A stretch of DNA of 8,298 nucleotides, taken from Pseudomonadota bacterium. Its GTDB lineage: Bacteria; Pseudomonadota; Alphaproteobacteria; Sphingomonadales; Sphingomonadaceae. Position numbers and translations under genes: made by a program. This document shows, piece by piece, positions 1 through 6,682 of this stretch. The notes beneath the pieces are model-generated. The model made no database searches. It saw nothing but the letters and a program-made list of their open reading frames with translations, and was not told the DNA's origin. The stretch covers positions 1 to 8,298 of the forward strand of contig JARXKO010000062.1 in the NCBI GenBank assembly GCA_030271595.1, written 5' to 3'. Positions within the stretch are counted from its first letter, which is position 1; each line of letters opens with the position of its first letter.

Positions 1-425
1 ATCGAGGCGTGGCTGTCGATATCGAGGATGATGTAATCATCCTTGCCGGCGATGGTCGAGATGATCCCGAGATTGGCCTGGTAGCCGGTCGAAAAGACCA
101 TCGCATGGTCCATCGCGTAGAAGGTCTTGAGCGCCTCCTCGCACGCCTTGTGGCCGGCGTAGGTGCCGTTGAGCACCCGGCTTCCGGTGGTGCCCGAGCC
201 ATAATCGTCGAGCGCCTTCTTGCCCGCGGCGATGACGTCGGGGTCGAAGGTCATGCCCATGTAATTATAGGTGCCGAGCAGGGTCACGCGCTGGCCGTTG
301 CAAATTGCTACGGTCGGGCTTTCGACCCGCTCCATGACGAGGCCGAACGGGTCGGTCATGCCGGTATCGAGAAGCGCTGCGCGCTGCTCGATCAGGGGAT
401 CGAACTTGGCGAGGAGGTCGCTCAC
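1..425 (-). CDS. spt: Serine palmitoyltransferase, N-terminal part (cut by window edge)
   Basis: This is a PLP-dependent alpha-oxoamine synthase that condenses serine with an activated acyl chain to give 3-ketosphinganine, the first step of sphingolipid synthesis. In bacteria it is a soluble or membrane-associated homodimer. About 141 residues are visible. They include DPFGLVME near residue 26, LLGTYNYMGMTFDPDV, the glycine-rich GSGTTGSRVLNGT, and FSTGYQANLGIISTIAGK followed by DIDSHAS at the window edge. These match sphingomonad Spt closely as I recall it. The related KBL and BioF enzymes share the fold but fit less well. The PLP lysine lies outside the window. I chose the GTG at 425-423: it starts one base after the ACP stop (TGA-A-GTG), with AAGG at 435-432 as a ribosome site inside the ACP gene. 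The adjacent ACP suggests that the acyl donor may be acyl-ACP. Confidence 0.88.
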   Translation of the reverse strand, partial: MSDLLAKFDPLIEQRAALLDTGMTDPFGLVMERVESPTVAICNGQRVTLLGTYNYMGMTFDPDVIAAGKKALDDYGSGTTGSRVLNGTYAGHKACEEALKTFYAMDHAMVFSTGYQANLGIISTIAGKDDYIILDIDSHAS

Positions 426-426
426 T

Positions 427-672
427 TCAGGCCTTGGCGAGCTTCTCGATGGCATCGACCAGCTGGCCGACAGTCTCGATCTCCGCCTGCATGTTCATGC
501 TGATGAGGACGTCGAATTCATCTTCGATGTTGGCGACGAAATCGAGCACTGTCAGGCTGTCCCACTCAAGGTCCTGGGCGAAGCGCGTGGCCTCGTCGAC
601 GGCGATGCCCTTCTTGTTGAAGGGTTCGATCTGGGCGAGGATCGTGGCGAGTATCTGTTGGCGGTCTGACAT
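427..672 (-). CDS. Acyl carrier protein linked to serine palmitoyltransferase
   Basis: This is a small acidic acyl carrier protein of 81 residues. The 4'-phosphopantetheine site is Ser39 in the motif WDSLTVLDF, followed by the helix ANIEDEFDV that is typical of ACP helix II-III. It is not the housekeeping fatty-acid AcpP, which has a DSLDTVELVM-type motif. A single ACP next to spt is the arrangement known from sphingolipid gene clusters such as that of Caulobacter, where a special ACP is required for ceramide synthesis. By inference it carries the fatty acyl chain used by Spt. The frame also has a TTG two codons upstream (678), but the ATG at 672 is preferred; neither has a strong Shine-Dalgarno. 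The stop lies 1 nt before the spt start, so coupled translation is likely. Confidence 0.9.
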   Translation of the reverse strand: MSDRQQILATILAQIEPFNKKGIAVDEATRFAQDLEWDSLTVLDFVANIEDEFDVLISMNMQAEIETVGQLVDAIEKLAKA

Positions 673-716
673 GACCAAGCGTTAGTCGCGGCAATTTGGG
701 GCCGCAATAGGGCGAT

Positions 717-1622
717 TTAGAGCCAGCCTTGCGCGGAATACCAGCGCGCGGTGTCGACCAGCCCGGCCGCGGTCGGGATCGACGGCCCCCACAAGCCAGG
801 CGGCGGGGCGCTGGCCGGATCGACGACCCAGTCGCGGTGGGCGAAATAGGCCGCCCGGTCGAGCGTCAGCCGCGCCTTGTCGCCGCGCACCAGCCGGTCG
901 GCGCGGGCGGCGAGGCGAAGCGCGGCTTCGGGGGCGCTGATCACCAGCGGCCGCCTGCCGACCGCCTGGCCCAAGGCGGCGGCGAATTCCTTATGGGTCC
1001 AGCCGGCTGCGCGGCCGTCATCGGGCTCGAATATGGCCTTGGCCGGCGCGGCCTCGTCGACCAAAGCGATCAAAAGCGCGGCAAGGTCATCGACATGAAG
1101 CAGCGAAAAGCGCCCCGGCGGCGGCATCAGCATCAGGCCGGTCCGCGCCATCTTGAACAGTTCGAGCGTCTCGCGGTCGCCGGGGCCATAAACCGCCGGC
1201 GGGCGGACGATGACCCAGTCGAGCCCGCTGGTTTCGACCAACGCCTCGCCTTTGGCCTTGGAGGCGCCGTACATCGATAGCCCTGGCTCGCGCGCGGCGA
1301 GCGAGGAGACGTGGACGAAGCGCCGCACCCCGCCGGCGGTTGCCGCCGCGAGCATCGCCAACGTGCCGGTGGCATTGCCCTGATCGAAGGCGTCTCGGGT
1401 CGGGGCGTTGAGCACCCCCGCGACGTGGATGATTGCGTCGGCGCCGGTGGCGAGGCGGCGGAGCGGGTCGCGATCCTCGAGGCTTCCGGCGACCCAGGTG
1501 ACTCCGGCGCGCGGCGCCTGATCGCGGCGGGTCAGAGCGGCGACCTCATGCCCCGCGGCGAGCGCGGCCTCGATCAGATGGGCGCCCACAAACCCCGTTC
1601 CGCCGGTGATCGCAATTCTCAA
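717..1622 (-). CDS. NAD(P)-dependent epimerase/reductase, candidate ceramide reductase
   Basis: This is an extended short-chain dehydrogenase of 301 residues. It has a Rossmann nucleotide-binding GGTGFVG at residues 7-13, a HVAGV strand at 66-70, catalytic-type serines in VHVSS (103-107), and a YGASK motif giving the Tyr118/Lys122 pair. RPPAVYGPGD follows at 140-149. This is the atypical NAD-dependent epimerase/dehydratase layout. In Caulobacter a protein of this class (CerR) reduces the oxidised ceramide intermediate. The same role is inferred here from the acp-spt genes immediately downstream. The start is a TTG at 1622, chosen because GAGGG (1634-1630) lies 7 nt upstream and the Rossmann fold begins at once. 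A longer reading would run back into obgE. The Shine-Dalgarno shares bases with the obgE stop codon, so translation is probably coupled. Ten bases separate the genes. Without the neighbours it would be called only an NAD-dependent epimerase-like protein. Confidence 0.8.
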   Translation of the reverse strand: MRIAITGGTGFVGAHLIEAALAAGHEVAALTRRDQAPRAGVTWVAGSLEDRDPLRRLATGADAIIHVAGVLNAPTRDAFDQGNATGTLAMLAAATAGGVRRFVHVSSLAAREPGLSMYGASKAKGEALVETSGLDWVIVRPPAVYGPGDRETLELFKMARTGLMLMPPPGRFSLLHVDDLAALLIALVDEAAPAKAIFEPDDGRAAGWTHKEFAAALGQAVGRRPLVISAPEAALRLAARADRLVRGDKARLTLDRAAYFAHRDWVVDPASAPPPGLWGPSIPTAAGLVDTARWYSAQGWL

Positions 1623-1632
1623 GCCGGGGCCC

Positions 1633-2676
1633 TCATAATGGCGACCAGTCCTTGCCGGCGCCGCCGTCGTCGCGCGCCTCGCGCCCGGCACCGCCGAGCT
1701 TTTCGACCAACGCGTCGAGCAACGGCCCAATCCCTTCGCCGAGCGGGGCCGAGATCGGGAAGACCGGTGCTCCGGAGGCCTTGGCAAGCGCTTTGGACGC
1801 TTTGGCGAGGACCTTGGAATCGACCAGATCGGAGCGGCTCAGCGCGACAATCTCGCTCTTGGCGTCGAGACCGGCGCCATAAGCGGCAAGCTCACCGCGG
1901 ACGATTTCATACGCCTCCACCGGGTCCTTCAAATCGGCGTCGACCAGGTGCAGCAAGATGCGGGTGCGCTCGACATGGCCGAGAAAGCGGTCGCCGACCC
2001 CGGCGCCTTCGGCCGCGCCCTCGATCAGTCCGGGGATGTCGGCGACGACGAACTCGCGGCCCTTATGGCGGACCACGCCCAATTGCGGGTTGAGCGTGGT
2101 GAAGGGATAATCGCCGACCTTGGCGTGGGCGTTGGTGACAGCGTTGAGGAAGGTCGATTTGCCGGCATTGGGCAGGCCGACAATGCCGACGTCGGCGAGC
2201 AGCTTGAGCCGCAGCCAGACCCACATTTCCTCGCCCGGGATGCCGGTCTGGTGCTGGCGCGGGGCGCGGTTGGTGGAGGTTTTGTAGCTGGCGTTGCCGC
2301 GCCCGCCCATGCCGCCGCGAAGGAAGATGATGCGCTGGCCCTCCTCGGTCAGATCGGCGAGGATTGTTCGATCCTCGTCATCGGCCAGGACCTGGGTTCC
2401 AATCGGCACCTTGATGACCAGATCATCGCCGCCGGCGCCGGTGCGGTTGGCGCCCGATCCGCCCTTGCCGCGCGCGGCGCGGAAATGCTGGGTGTAGCGA
2501 AAGTCGATCAGGGTGTTGAGCCCGGCCACGGCCTCGAAGATGACGTCGGCGCCGGCGCCGCCATTGCCGCCGTCGGGCCCGCCGAACTCGACGAACTTTT
2601 CGCGCCGGAAGCTGACCGCCCCGGGGCCGCCCGCGCCCGAACGGATATAGATTTTGGCCTGGTCGAGAAAATGCAT
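1633..2676 (-). CDS. obgE: GTPase ObgE/CgtA, ribosome assembly
   Basis: This is the essential Obg GTPase that binds the large ribosomal subunit and links its maturation to nucleotide levels. It has 347 residues. The N-terminal Gly-rich Obg fold covers roughly 1-159, with [13 protein letters not shown] at 28-40. The GTPase domain follows: G1 GLPNAGKST at 167-175, the switch region [12 protein letters not shown] at 189-200, G3 DIPG at 213-216, and G5 ISA at 308-310. The G4 position reads SRSD (280-283) instead of the usual N/TKxD. The C-terminal tail is short, without the long acidic tail of E. coli ObgE. The start ATG at 2676 has AAGG about 8 nt upstream. It is divergent from the MFS gene and heads the run that continues into the epimerase, ACP and spt genes. 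The usual rpmA neighbour lies 5.2 kb away, beyond accessory genes. Confidence 0.97.
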   Translation of the reverse strand: MHFLDQAKIYIRSGAGGPGAVSFRREKFVEFGGPDGGNGGAGADVIFEAVAGLNTLIDFRYTQHFRAARGKGGSGANRTGAGGDDLVIKVPIGTQVLADDEDRTILADLTEEGQRIIFLRGGMGGRGNASYKTSTNRAPRQHQTGIPGEEMWVWLRLKLLADVGIVGLPNAGKSTFLNAVTNAHAKVGDYPFTTLNPQLGVVRHKGREFVVADIPGLIEGAAEGAGVGDRFLGHVERTRILLHLVDADLKDPVEAYEIVRGELAAYGAGLDAKSEIVALSRSDLVDSKVLAKASKALAKASGAPVFPISAPLGEGIGPLLDALVEKLGGAGREARDDGGAGKDWSPL

Positions 2677-2808
2677 TGGCGCGCCTTAGGCCATGGGGCC
2701 GCCATGCGCCACGGGTGGGACCGAACACAGGGGGCGTTGAAGGTGAAGCGGGCGCGGTCTGGAAAAGCGGGGCCGATCATCCTACCGGTCGCAAAAGGGG
2801 CGGGACGA
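2677..2808. promoter_or_regulatory. Divergent intergenic region between obgE and the MFS gene
   Basis: These 132 nt separate the outward-facing obgE and MFS genes and must hold both promoters unless they are transcribed from outside. No convincing -35/-10 pair was recognised. Next to obgE, TGGCGC (2677-2682) and GCGCCA (2706-2711) form inverted arms around a GC-rich interior, which could make a hairpin in the obgE leader. An AscI-type palindrome GGCGCGCC sits at 2678-2685. On the MFS side, AGGGGCGGGA lies just before the ATG at 2809 and is a plausible ribosome site. Confidence 0.4.
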
Positions 2809-4395
2809 ATGGCGATTGCGAACCTACTATCCGATCGGCGTGGCGTGTGGATTTTCCCCCTCGGCGTGATCCTGGTCACCATCGGAGTGCTGATGCACGG
2901 CCCGATGTTCCTGATGGGCCGTCACACCCACTTCGTGCTCACTGGCATGCCGATCGGGTGGGATATGGTTGTGGGGATGGTGGCGATTGTCGGCGGTTGC
3001 TGCATCGCGGCTTACGGACTGTTGCCCCGGGATATTGCCGGTCACCTTGCGGCGCAGAACCAAATCGCCGTGTCGCCGCCCGAAACCGCGCCGTTGGGGC
3101 CGGCACATTGGCGGTTGATGGCGGTCCTTGTGATTGCGCTCGTCATCGACATCATGAAGCCGGCGACGCTCGGCTTCACGCTCCCCGGGATGACGAGCGA
3201 GTATCATGTCACCAGGGCAATCGTGTCCTCGCTTCCCTTTTCGGCGCTGGCGGGAACGGCGATCGGCTCAGTCATCTGGGGCGCGCTAGCGGATCTCTAT
3301 GGTCGCAAGGCAACCATCCTGCTGTCCGCCGTGATGTTCGTCGGAACCTCGATCTGCGGGGCGATGCCGTCCTTGTGGTGGAATGTCGGCATGTGTTTCA
3401 TGATGGGCATCGCGGCCGGCGGGATGCTTCCGGTGACCTACGCGTTGCTCGCCGAGATGATGCCCAGCCGTCACCGGGGATGGAGCCTGGTTCTGGTCGG
3501 CGGGCTCGGCGCCGCGGGCGGATATTTCGCCGCGAGCACGTTGTCGGCGATCCTCCAGCCGCTGTTTGGCTGGCGTATCTTGTGGATTCTCAACCTGCCG
3601 ACGGGATTGACCCTTGTGCTGCTCGGCGTCTTCATTCCGGAGTCGGCCAAGTTCCTGCTCGCGCATGGCCGGCGCGAAGAGGCGCGCGCGGTCATGGCGC
3701 GCTTTGGATCGGAGGCGCACCGGGTATCGGTCGCGGCGGAGGGCGGCAGGCCGCGCGGCCCGTCGGCTGCCCTTACCGATCGAGCGCATTTCGGGAAGCT
3801 GTTCGCACTCGGTCTCGCCGCGATCTGCTTCAGCCTGATCAATTTCGGATTGCTGTTGTGGCTGCCGGCGGACCTCGTGGCCAAGGGCTATAGCGTGAGC
3901 CTGTCGAGCAAGTTGCTCGCAGAATCGGCGCTTATTGCCTTTCCGACGATCTTTGCAGTCGCTTATCTGTACAGCGTGTGGAGCACCAAATGGGCGCTCG
4001 CCGCGTCGCTGGTCATGACTCTTCTGGGTTTGGCCGGAGTCCTCCGGCTCGAAATCGACGGGGCGGGCAGCCCGGTTCTGCCCGTCGCGATGCTGATTAT
4101 CGGCGCCAATGCGCTCATCGCGATGCTTCTGCCCTATACCGCCGAGAGCTTCCCGTTGCGCATCCGTGGACGGACCACCGGGACGGTGGCGGCATGCACC
4201 AAGGCCGGTGGAATGATCGCCCAGCTGCTCGCCATGCTCGCGCTCGTGCCATCGCTGGCGCTTGTCGCAGTCATCATCATGGTCCCGACCGGGGCGGCAA
4301 TCCTGTTGCTGGCGTTGTTCGGCAAGGAAACGCGCGGGCGCGATCTTCGGGATCTCGACCCCGACGGCCATACGTTTGCGGCAACAGGCATTTGA
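2809..4395 (+). CDS. MFS transporter with two extra N-terminal membrane segments
   Basis: This is a 528-residue inner-membrane secondary transporter of the major facilitator superfamily. MFS motif A is GALADLYGRK at 158-167. The middle of the chain has PESAKFLL at 277-284 followed by a charged loop (to about 330). YTAESFPLRIRG at 443-454 and GKETRGRDL at 505-513 resemble the signatures of the sugar porter and aromatic acid/H+ symporter families. The MFS core of 12 helices starts near residue 102. Before it, residues 13-35 and 51-72 form two further hydrophobic segments, giving about 14 in total. The substrate cannot be read from the sequence. The ATG at 2809 has a G-rich site upstream. The frame stays open far upstream through obgE, but that is a GC-rich shadow. 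An ATG at 2703 is possible but less likely. The gene is followed by a hairpin and then a cupin lipoprotein gene on the same strand. Confidence 0.85.
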   Translation: MAIANLLSDRRGVWIFPLGVILVTIGVLMHGPMFLMGRHTHFVLTGMPIGWDMVVGMVAIVGGCCIAAYGLLPRDIAGHLAAQNQIAVSPPETAPLGPAHWRLMAVLVIALVIDIMKPATLGFTLPGMTSEYHVTRAIVSSLPFSALAGTAIGSVIWGALADLYGRKATILLSAVMFVGTSICGAMPSLWWNVGMCFMMGIAAGGMLPVTYALLAEMMPSRHRGWSLVLVGGLGAAGGYFAASTLSAILQPLFGWRILWILNLPTGLTLVLLGVFIPESAKFLLAHGRREEARAVMARFGSEAHRVSVAAEGGRPRGPSAALTDRAHFGKLFALGLAAICFSLINFGLLLWLPADLVAKGYSVSLSSKLLAESALIAFPTIFAVAYLYSVWSTKWALAASLVMTLLGLAGVLRLEIDGAGSPVLPVAMLIIGANALIAMLLPYTAESFPLRIRGRTTGTVAACTKAGGMIAQLLAMLALVPSLALVAVIIMVPTGAAILLLALFGKETRGRDLRDLDPDGHTFAATGI

Positions 4396-4402
4396 TCGCA
4401 CG

Positions 4403-4426
4403 CGGTGCTCGATGCGATCGACACCG
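4403..4426 (+). terminator. Hairpin just after the MFS stop, possible terminator without a T-tract
   Basis: CGGTG (4403-4407) pairs with CACCG (4422-4426), and TCGAT (4409-4413) with ATCGA (4417-4421). This leaves a 3-nt loop and one bulged C, so there are ten base pairs starting 8 nt after the MFS stop. No T-run follows, so it may be a 3' stabilising structure or a weak terminator rather than a classical intrinsic one. Confidence 0.4.
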
Positions 4427-4556
4427 ATCGGGTTCAGTTCCGCAAAAAGATGTTCGCTTTCCACCGATTGAAGGCGTCAGCCCGCTTGCTGAATGCGCTT
4501 GAAAGGCGCGCTGCGGCTGCTAGCACCGCGGCAACCGGGTTGGAGGGGACTTAGCT

Positions 4557-5081
4557 TTGCGCCAGTTCATGTTTGTGCCGTTTCTCGCGTTGGCCGCATG
4601 CGCGACCGTTGGTCCGCGGGGCACTGTTCCTCCCCCAATCCGGACCGCCGCGCGGGCCGCCGGCCAATCCACGCCCTCAAACTTGACCGACGCGTCGACG
4701 GTAAAATGGACGAGGCTCTATTGCACGCCCGACAACGAGAGCCACTTCGAGACCATGTCTTCAGCGCTTGAACAGATTAATTTCGCACCCCCCGCGTCGC
4801 CGATCTTCATCGGCGGAGGCGGCCCGGCGAGCAAGGTCGTCTTCGGCGGTTTCGAACAGAACTGGGGCGCGGCCGATGTCCAATCCGGCAAGACCCATCC
4901 CACACCGGTCGTGCAATGGATTACCCTATTGGCAGGTAAAATGGTCCTGAGATCGACGGACGGGGATTCGCGGACGATTGGCCCGGGGGACATCATGCAC
5001 CTCGAAGATAGCGCACCGTGCCGCGGGCACATCACCCAAAACCTGGCGCCCGGCGCAACCTTTCTGGAGTTCGTTCAATAG
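4557..5081 (+). CDS. Cupin-domain lipoprotein of unknown function
   Basis: This is a 174-residue predicted lipoprotein carrying a single small cupin barrel. The N-terminus has a short hydrophobic stretch ending in the lipobox LAAC, with Cys15 as the lipidation site. A Pro/Ala/Thr-rich linker runs to about residue 45. The cupin part covers roughly 50-174. It includes ESHFE (61-65), HPTPVVQWITLLAGKM (114-129), the turn IGPGDIMHLED (141-151), and GHITQN, which keeps the His-x3-Asn end of cupin motif 2 (His158). Motif 1 has lost the usual HxH pair and keeps only His114, so metal binding is uncertain. The start is a TTG at 4557: GGAGGGG ends 8 nt upstream, and this start gives a proper signal peptide. 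The next ATG (4569) is too far from that site. The substrate and any enzyme activity are unknown. Whether it is transcribed with the MFS gene (161 nt upstream) is unclear. Confidence 0.7.
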   Translation: MRQFMFVPFLALAACATVGPRGTVPPPIRTAARAAGQSTPSNLTDASTVKWTRLYCTPDNESHFETMSSALEQINFAPPASPIFIGGGGPASKVVFGGFEQNWGAADVQSGKTHPTPVVQWITLLAGKMVLRSTDGDSRTIGPGDIMHLEDSAPCRGHITQNLAPGATFLEFVQ

Positions 5082-5157
5082 CATCGGTCGCACTTGCCGA
5101 GTGTCCGCTGTCTACCCGCTGCGGGGGTTTCGCGCAGGCTTCGCCCTTGTCCAGCCG

Positions 5158-5754
5158 CTAACCGACCACTTTCTTCCCCGCCAATACCGCGATGACCTGC
5201 TGCGCGGCGATGTCGCGGGCGGCGGAGCGGGGGAGGCCGCAAGCGCGGGCGACCTCGGCGCCGACCAGGCTGTCGCCAATGGCCAAGAGGACGAGGCCGA
5301 GCGTGGCCTGGTCGAGCGGGCGTTCATCGCCGGGCGAGCTGATGTCGCGAACGACCTCGGCGATGGCGTCGGCGACCGGCTCGAGCGCCTCGTTCTGGCG
5401 GGTCAGCATGACCCACGCCATCAGCTCGCCGACGCGCTGCTGGTCGAACGCGTCGAACATGCCCTCGATGACGTCGCGCATGCCGACTTCGCCGCGGCGC
5501 ATGCGGCTGATGGTGTCGGTGATCGAGGCCGCGACCTGGTGCGCGATTTCATCGGCCAGCGCGCGGTGGAGCCCGGCGACGCTTCCGAAATGGTGGAGCA
5601 AATTGGCGTGGGTGCGGCCGATCCGCGTCGCCACCGCCTTCAATGTAATCGCCGCCACGCCGTCGCTGCGCAGCAGGTCGCGCGCGGCGGCGATGGCTGC
5701 GGCGCGGCTTTCCTGGGGCGACAGACGCCGTCTGGCCGGAGGAGCTATTGACAT
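5158..5754 (-). CDS. TetR-family transcriptional regulator
   Basis: This is a 198-residue one-component regulator. The N-terminal helix-turn-helix domain spans about residues 15-60, with the recognition part in TLKAVATRIGRTHANLLHHFGS (37-58), where the LLHHFGS end is the TetR signature. The C-terminal ligand-binding and dimerisation domain (about 65-198) is all alpha and varies between family members, so the inducer cannot be inferred. The gene is divergent from the predicted metal-dependent hydrolase, 49 nt away, the layout expected of a local repressor. A perfect-armed palindrome covers its own ATG (5754-5752), consistent with autorepression. There is no clear Shine-Dalgarno before the ATG, so translation may be weak or nearly leaderless. 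It converges with the cupin lipoprotein gene, 76 nt away. Confidence 0.92.
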   Translation of the reverse strand: MSIAPPARRRLSPQESRAAAIAAARDLLRSDGVAAITLKAVATRIGRTHANLLHHFGSVAGLHRALADEIAHQVAASITDTISRMRRGEVGMRDVIEGMFDAFDQQRVGELMAWVMLTRQNEALEPVADAIAEVVRDISSPGDERPLDQATLGLVLLAIGDSLVGAEVARACGLPRSAARDIAAQQVIAVLAGKKVVG

Positions 5755-5762
5755 CTATGTCA
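5749..5762. promoter_or_regulatory. Candidate TetR operator (palindrome)
   Basis: TGACAT (5749-5754) and ATGTCA (5757-5762) are perfect 6-bp inverted arms separated by CT. The site overlaps the TetR start codon and extends into the shared divergent gap, so a bound dimer could block both genes. The TTGACA at 5748-5753 could also act as a -35 box for the hydrolase gene, but no good -10 lies 16-18 nt downstream. Assignment to this regulator is inferred from position and symmetry. Confidence 0.55.
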
Positions 5763-5803
5763 GCAAGTTCGACTTCATGGTACTGATGCTTTGGAGTTCA
5801 TCG

Positions 5804-6679
5804 ATGGCGCATGCAACCATTAGCCCCGCGGGCCTGACCATTACCCCGCGCGACCGCCGCTTCGGCCGCGGTCAGGCGACCCCGCGCTGGTGGCACGGCG
5901 GCGACCCGTATGCGACCGCATTGTACAACGCTTTGTCGGCGACCTTCCCCATCGGCGAGGCGTTTTTCGTCGAGAGCGTACGCGCGTTCCGCGACGGCGC
6001 CGATCCGCAGCTGGCCGAGGACATCGCCAATTTCACCACCCAGGAAGTGGTCCACAGCCGCGAGCATCTCGCCTTCAACCGCCGCGCCGCCGAGTCGGGC
6101 TACGATCTGACGCCGCTCGAGGAGCGGGTGCGGCAGCGGCTTGCGCTGACCCGATCGCGGCCGCCGATCGTCAGTCTTGCGGCGACCATGGCGCTCGAGC
6201 ATTTCACCGCCATCCTCGCTCACGAGCTGCTGGCCGACCCCAGGCACCTCGCTGGCGCCGATCCGGCGACTGCGGACCTGTGGCGGTGGCATGCGGCCGA
6301 GGAAATCGAGCATAAGGGGGTCGCCTTCGATACCTGGCTCCACGCCACGCGCGGCTGGCCGCGTTTCAAGCGGTGGAAGGTCAAGGCCAAGGTGATGCTG
6401 CTGATCACCCGCAACTTCCTCGTCGATCGCACCGCGGGCGCGATCGAGCTGCTTCGCCAGGACGGGATCACCGGACTTCGCGCGTGGGCCGGCCTGTTGT
6501 GGTCGATGTGGGTGGCACCGGGGATGCTGCGCAAGATTTTCAGCGCCTGGGCGGCCTTTTTCATGCCGCGGTTCCACCCGTGGAACCACGACGACAGCGC
6601 TTTGATCGCAAATTATGAAGCCCAGGTTCCGGCAACCGCAGCGCCCGAGCGCACCGTCCGGCGCTCCCACGCCGCCTGA
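5804..6679 (+). CDS. Predicted metal-dependent hydrolase, ferritin-like di-metal fold
   Basis: This is a 291-residue protein that I assign to the 'predicted metal-dependent hydrolase' family (COG3687/PF10118). The sequence shows the carboxylate/histidine pattern of a four-helix di-metal site: FPIGEAFFVES with Glu52 and Glu57, QEVVHSREH with Glu81, His84, Glu87 and His88, LEHF with Glu132 and His133, and WHAAEEIEHKG with Glu166, Glu167 and His170. This gives two ExxH motifs (81-84 and 167-170). The C-terminal half (about 190-255) is hydrophobic with many Trp and may associate with a membrane. The reaction is unknown for the family. ATG 5804 is preferred because GGAG (5793-5796) sits 7 nt upstream; in-frame ATGs at 5777 and 5786 lack such a site. 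Control by the divergent TetR is likely. The gene ends 3 nt from the convergent iron permease-like gene. Confidence 0.85.
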   Translation: MAHATISPAGLTITPRDRRFGRGQATPRWWHGGDPYATALYNALSATFPIGEAFFVESVRAFRDGADPQLAEDIANFTTQEVVHSREHLAFNRRAAESGYDLTPLEERVRQRLALTRSRPPIVSLAATMALEHFTAILAHELLADPRHLAGADPATADLWRWHAAEEIEHKGVAFDTWLHATRGWPRFKRWKVKAKVMLLITRNFLVDRTAGAIELLRQDGITGLRAWAGLLWSMWVAPGMLRKIFSAWAAFFMPRFHPWNHDDSALIANYEAQVPATAAPERTVRRSHAA

Positions 6680-6682
6680 AAC

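Noticed and set aside
9..503. Plus-strand open frames opposite spt and acp
   Set aside because: They are shadows of conserved minus-strand genes and have no recognisable protein features.
688..705. GCGGC/GCCGC hairpin and a TTGCGG-like box before acp, as an internal promoter
   Set aside because: The stem is 5 bp with an 8-nt loop, and the matching -10 (TAACGC) agrees poorly with any consensus.
1623..1787. N-terminal extension of the reductase frame into obgE
   Set aside because: The extra residues are Arg/Ser/Pro-rich, overlap obgE, and precede a Rossmann fold that starts cleanly at the TTG at 1622.
1948..2808. The MFS frame stays open upstream through the whole antisense of obgE, which would give an 815-residue protein
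   Set aside because: The extension is antisense to a well-conserved GTPase and has no domain. The membrane protein begins naturally at the ATG at 2809.
3286..4464. Long open frame (392 codons) antisense to the MFS gene
   Set aside because: It is rich in Arg, Gln, His and Glu, has no recognisable motif, and lies wholly opposite membrane-helix codons, as expected in GC-rich DNA.
5115..5130. CCCGC-T-GCGGG followed by TTT between the cupin and TetR genes, as a terminator
   Set aside because: The usable stem is only about 3 bp once a real loop is allowed, and the T-run is three bases. It is too weak to call.
5748..5776. TTGACA as the -35 of a sigma-70 promoter for the hydrolase gene
   Set aside because: The hexamers 16-18 nt downstream do not resemble a -10 box. 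The palindrome explains the sequence better.
5192..5803. Upstream extension of the hydrolase frame across the antisense of the TetR gene
   Set aside because: It is opposite a clear TetR gene, while a Shine-Dalgarno and ATG mark the start at 5804.
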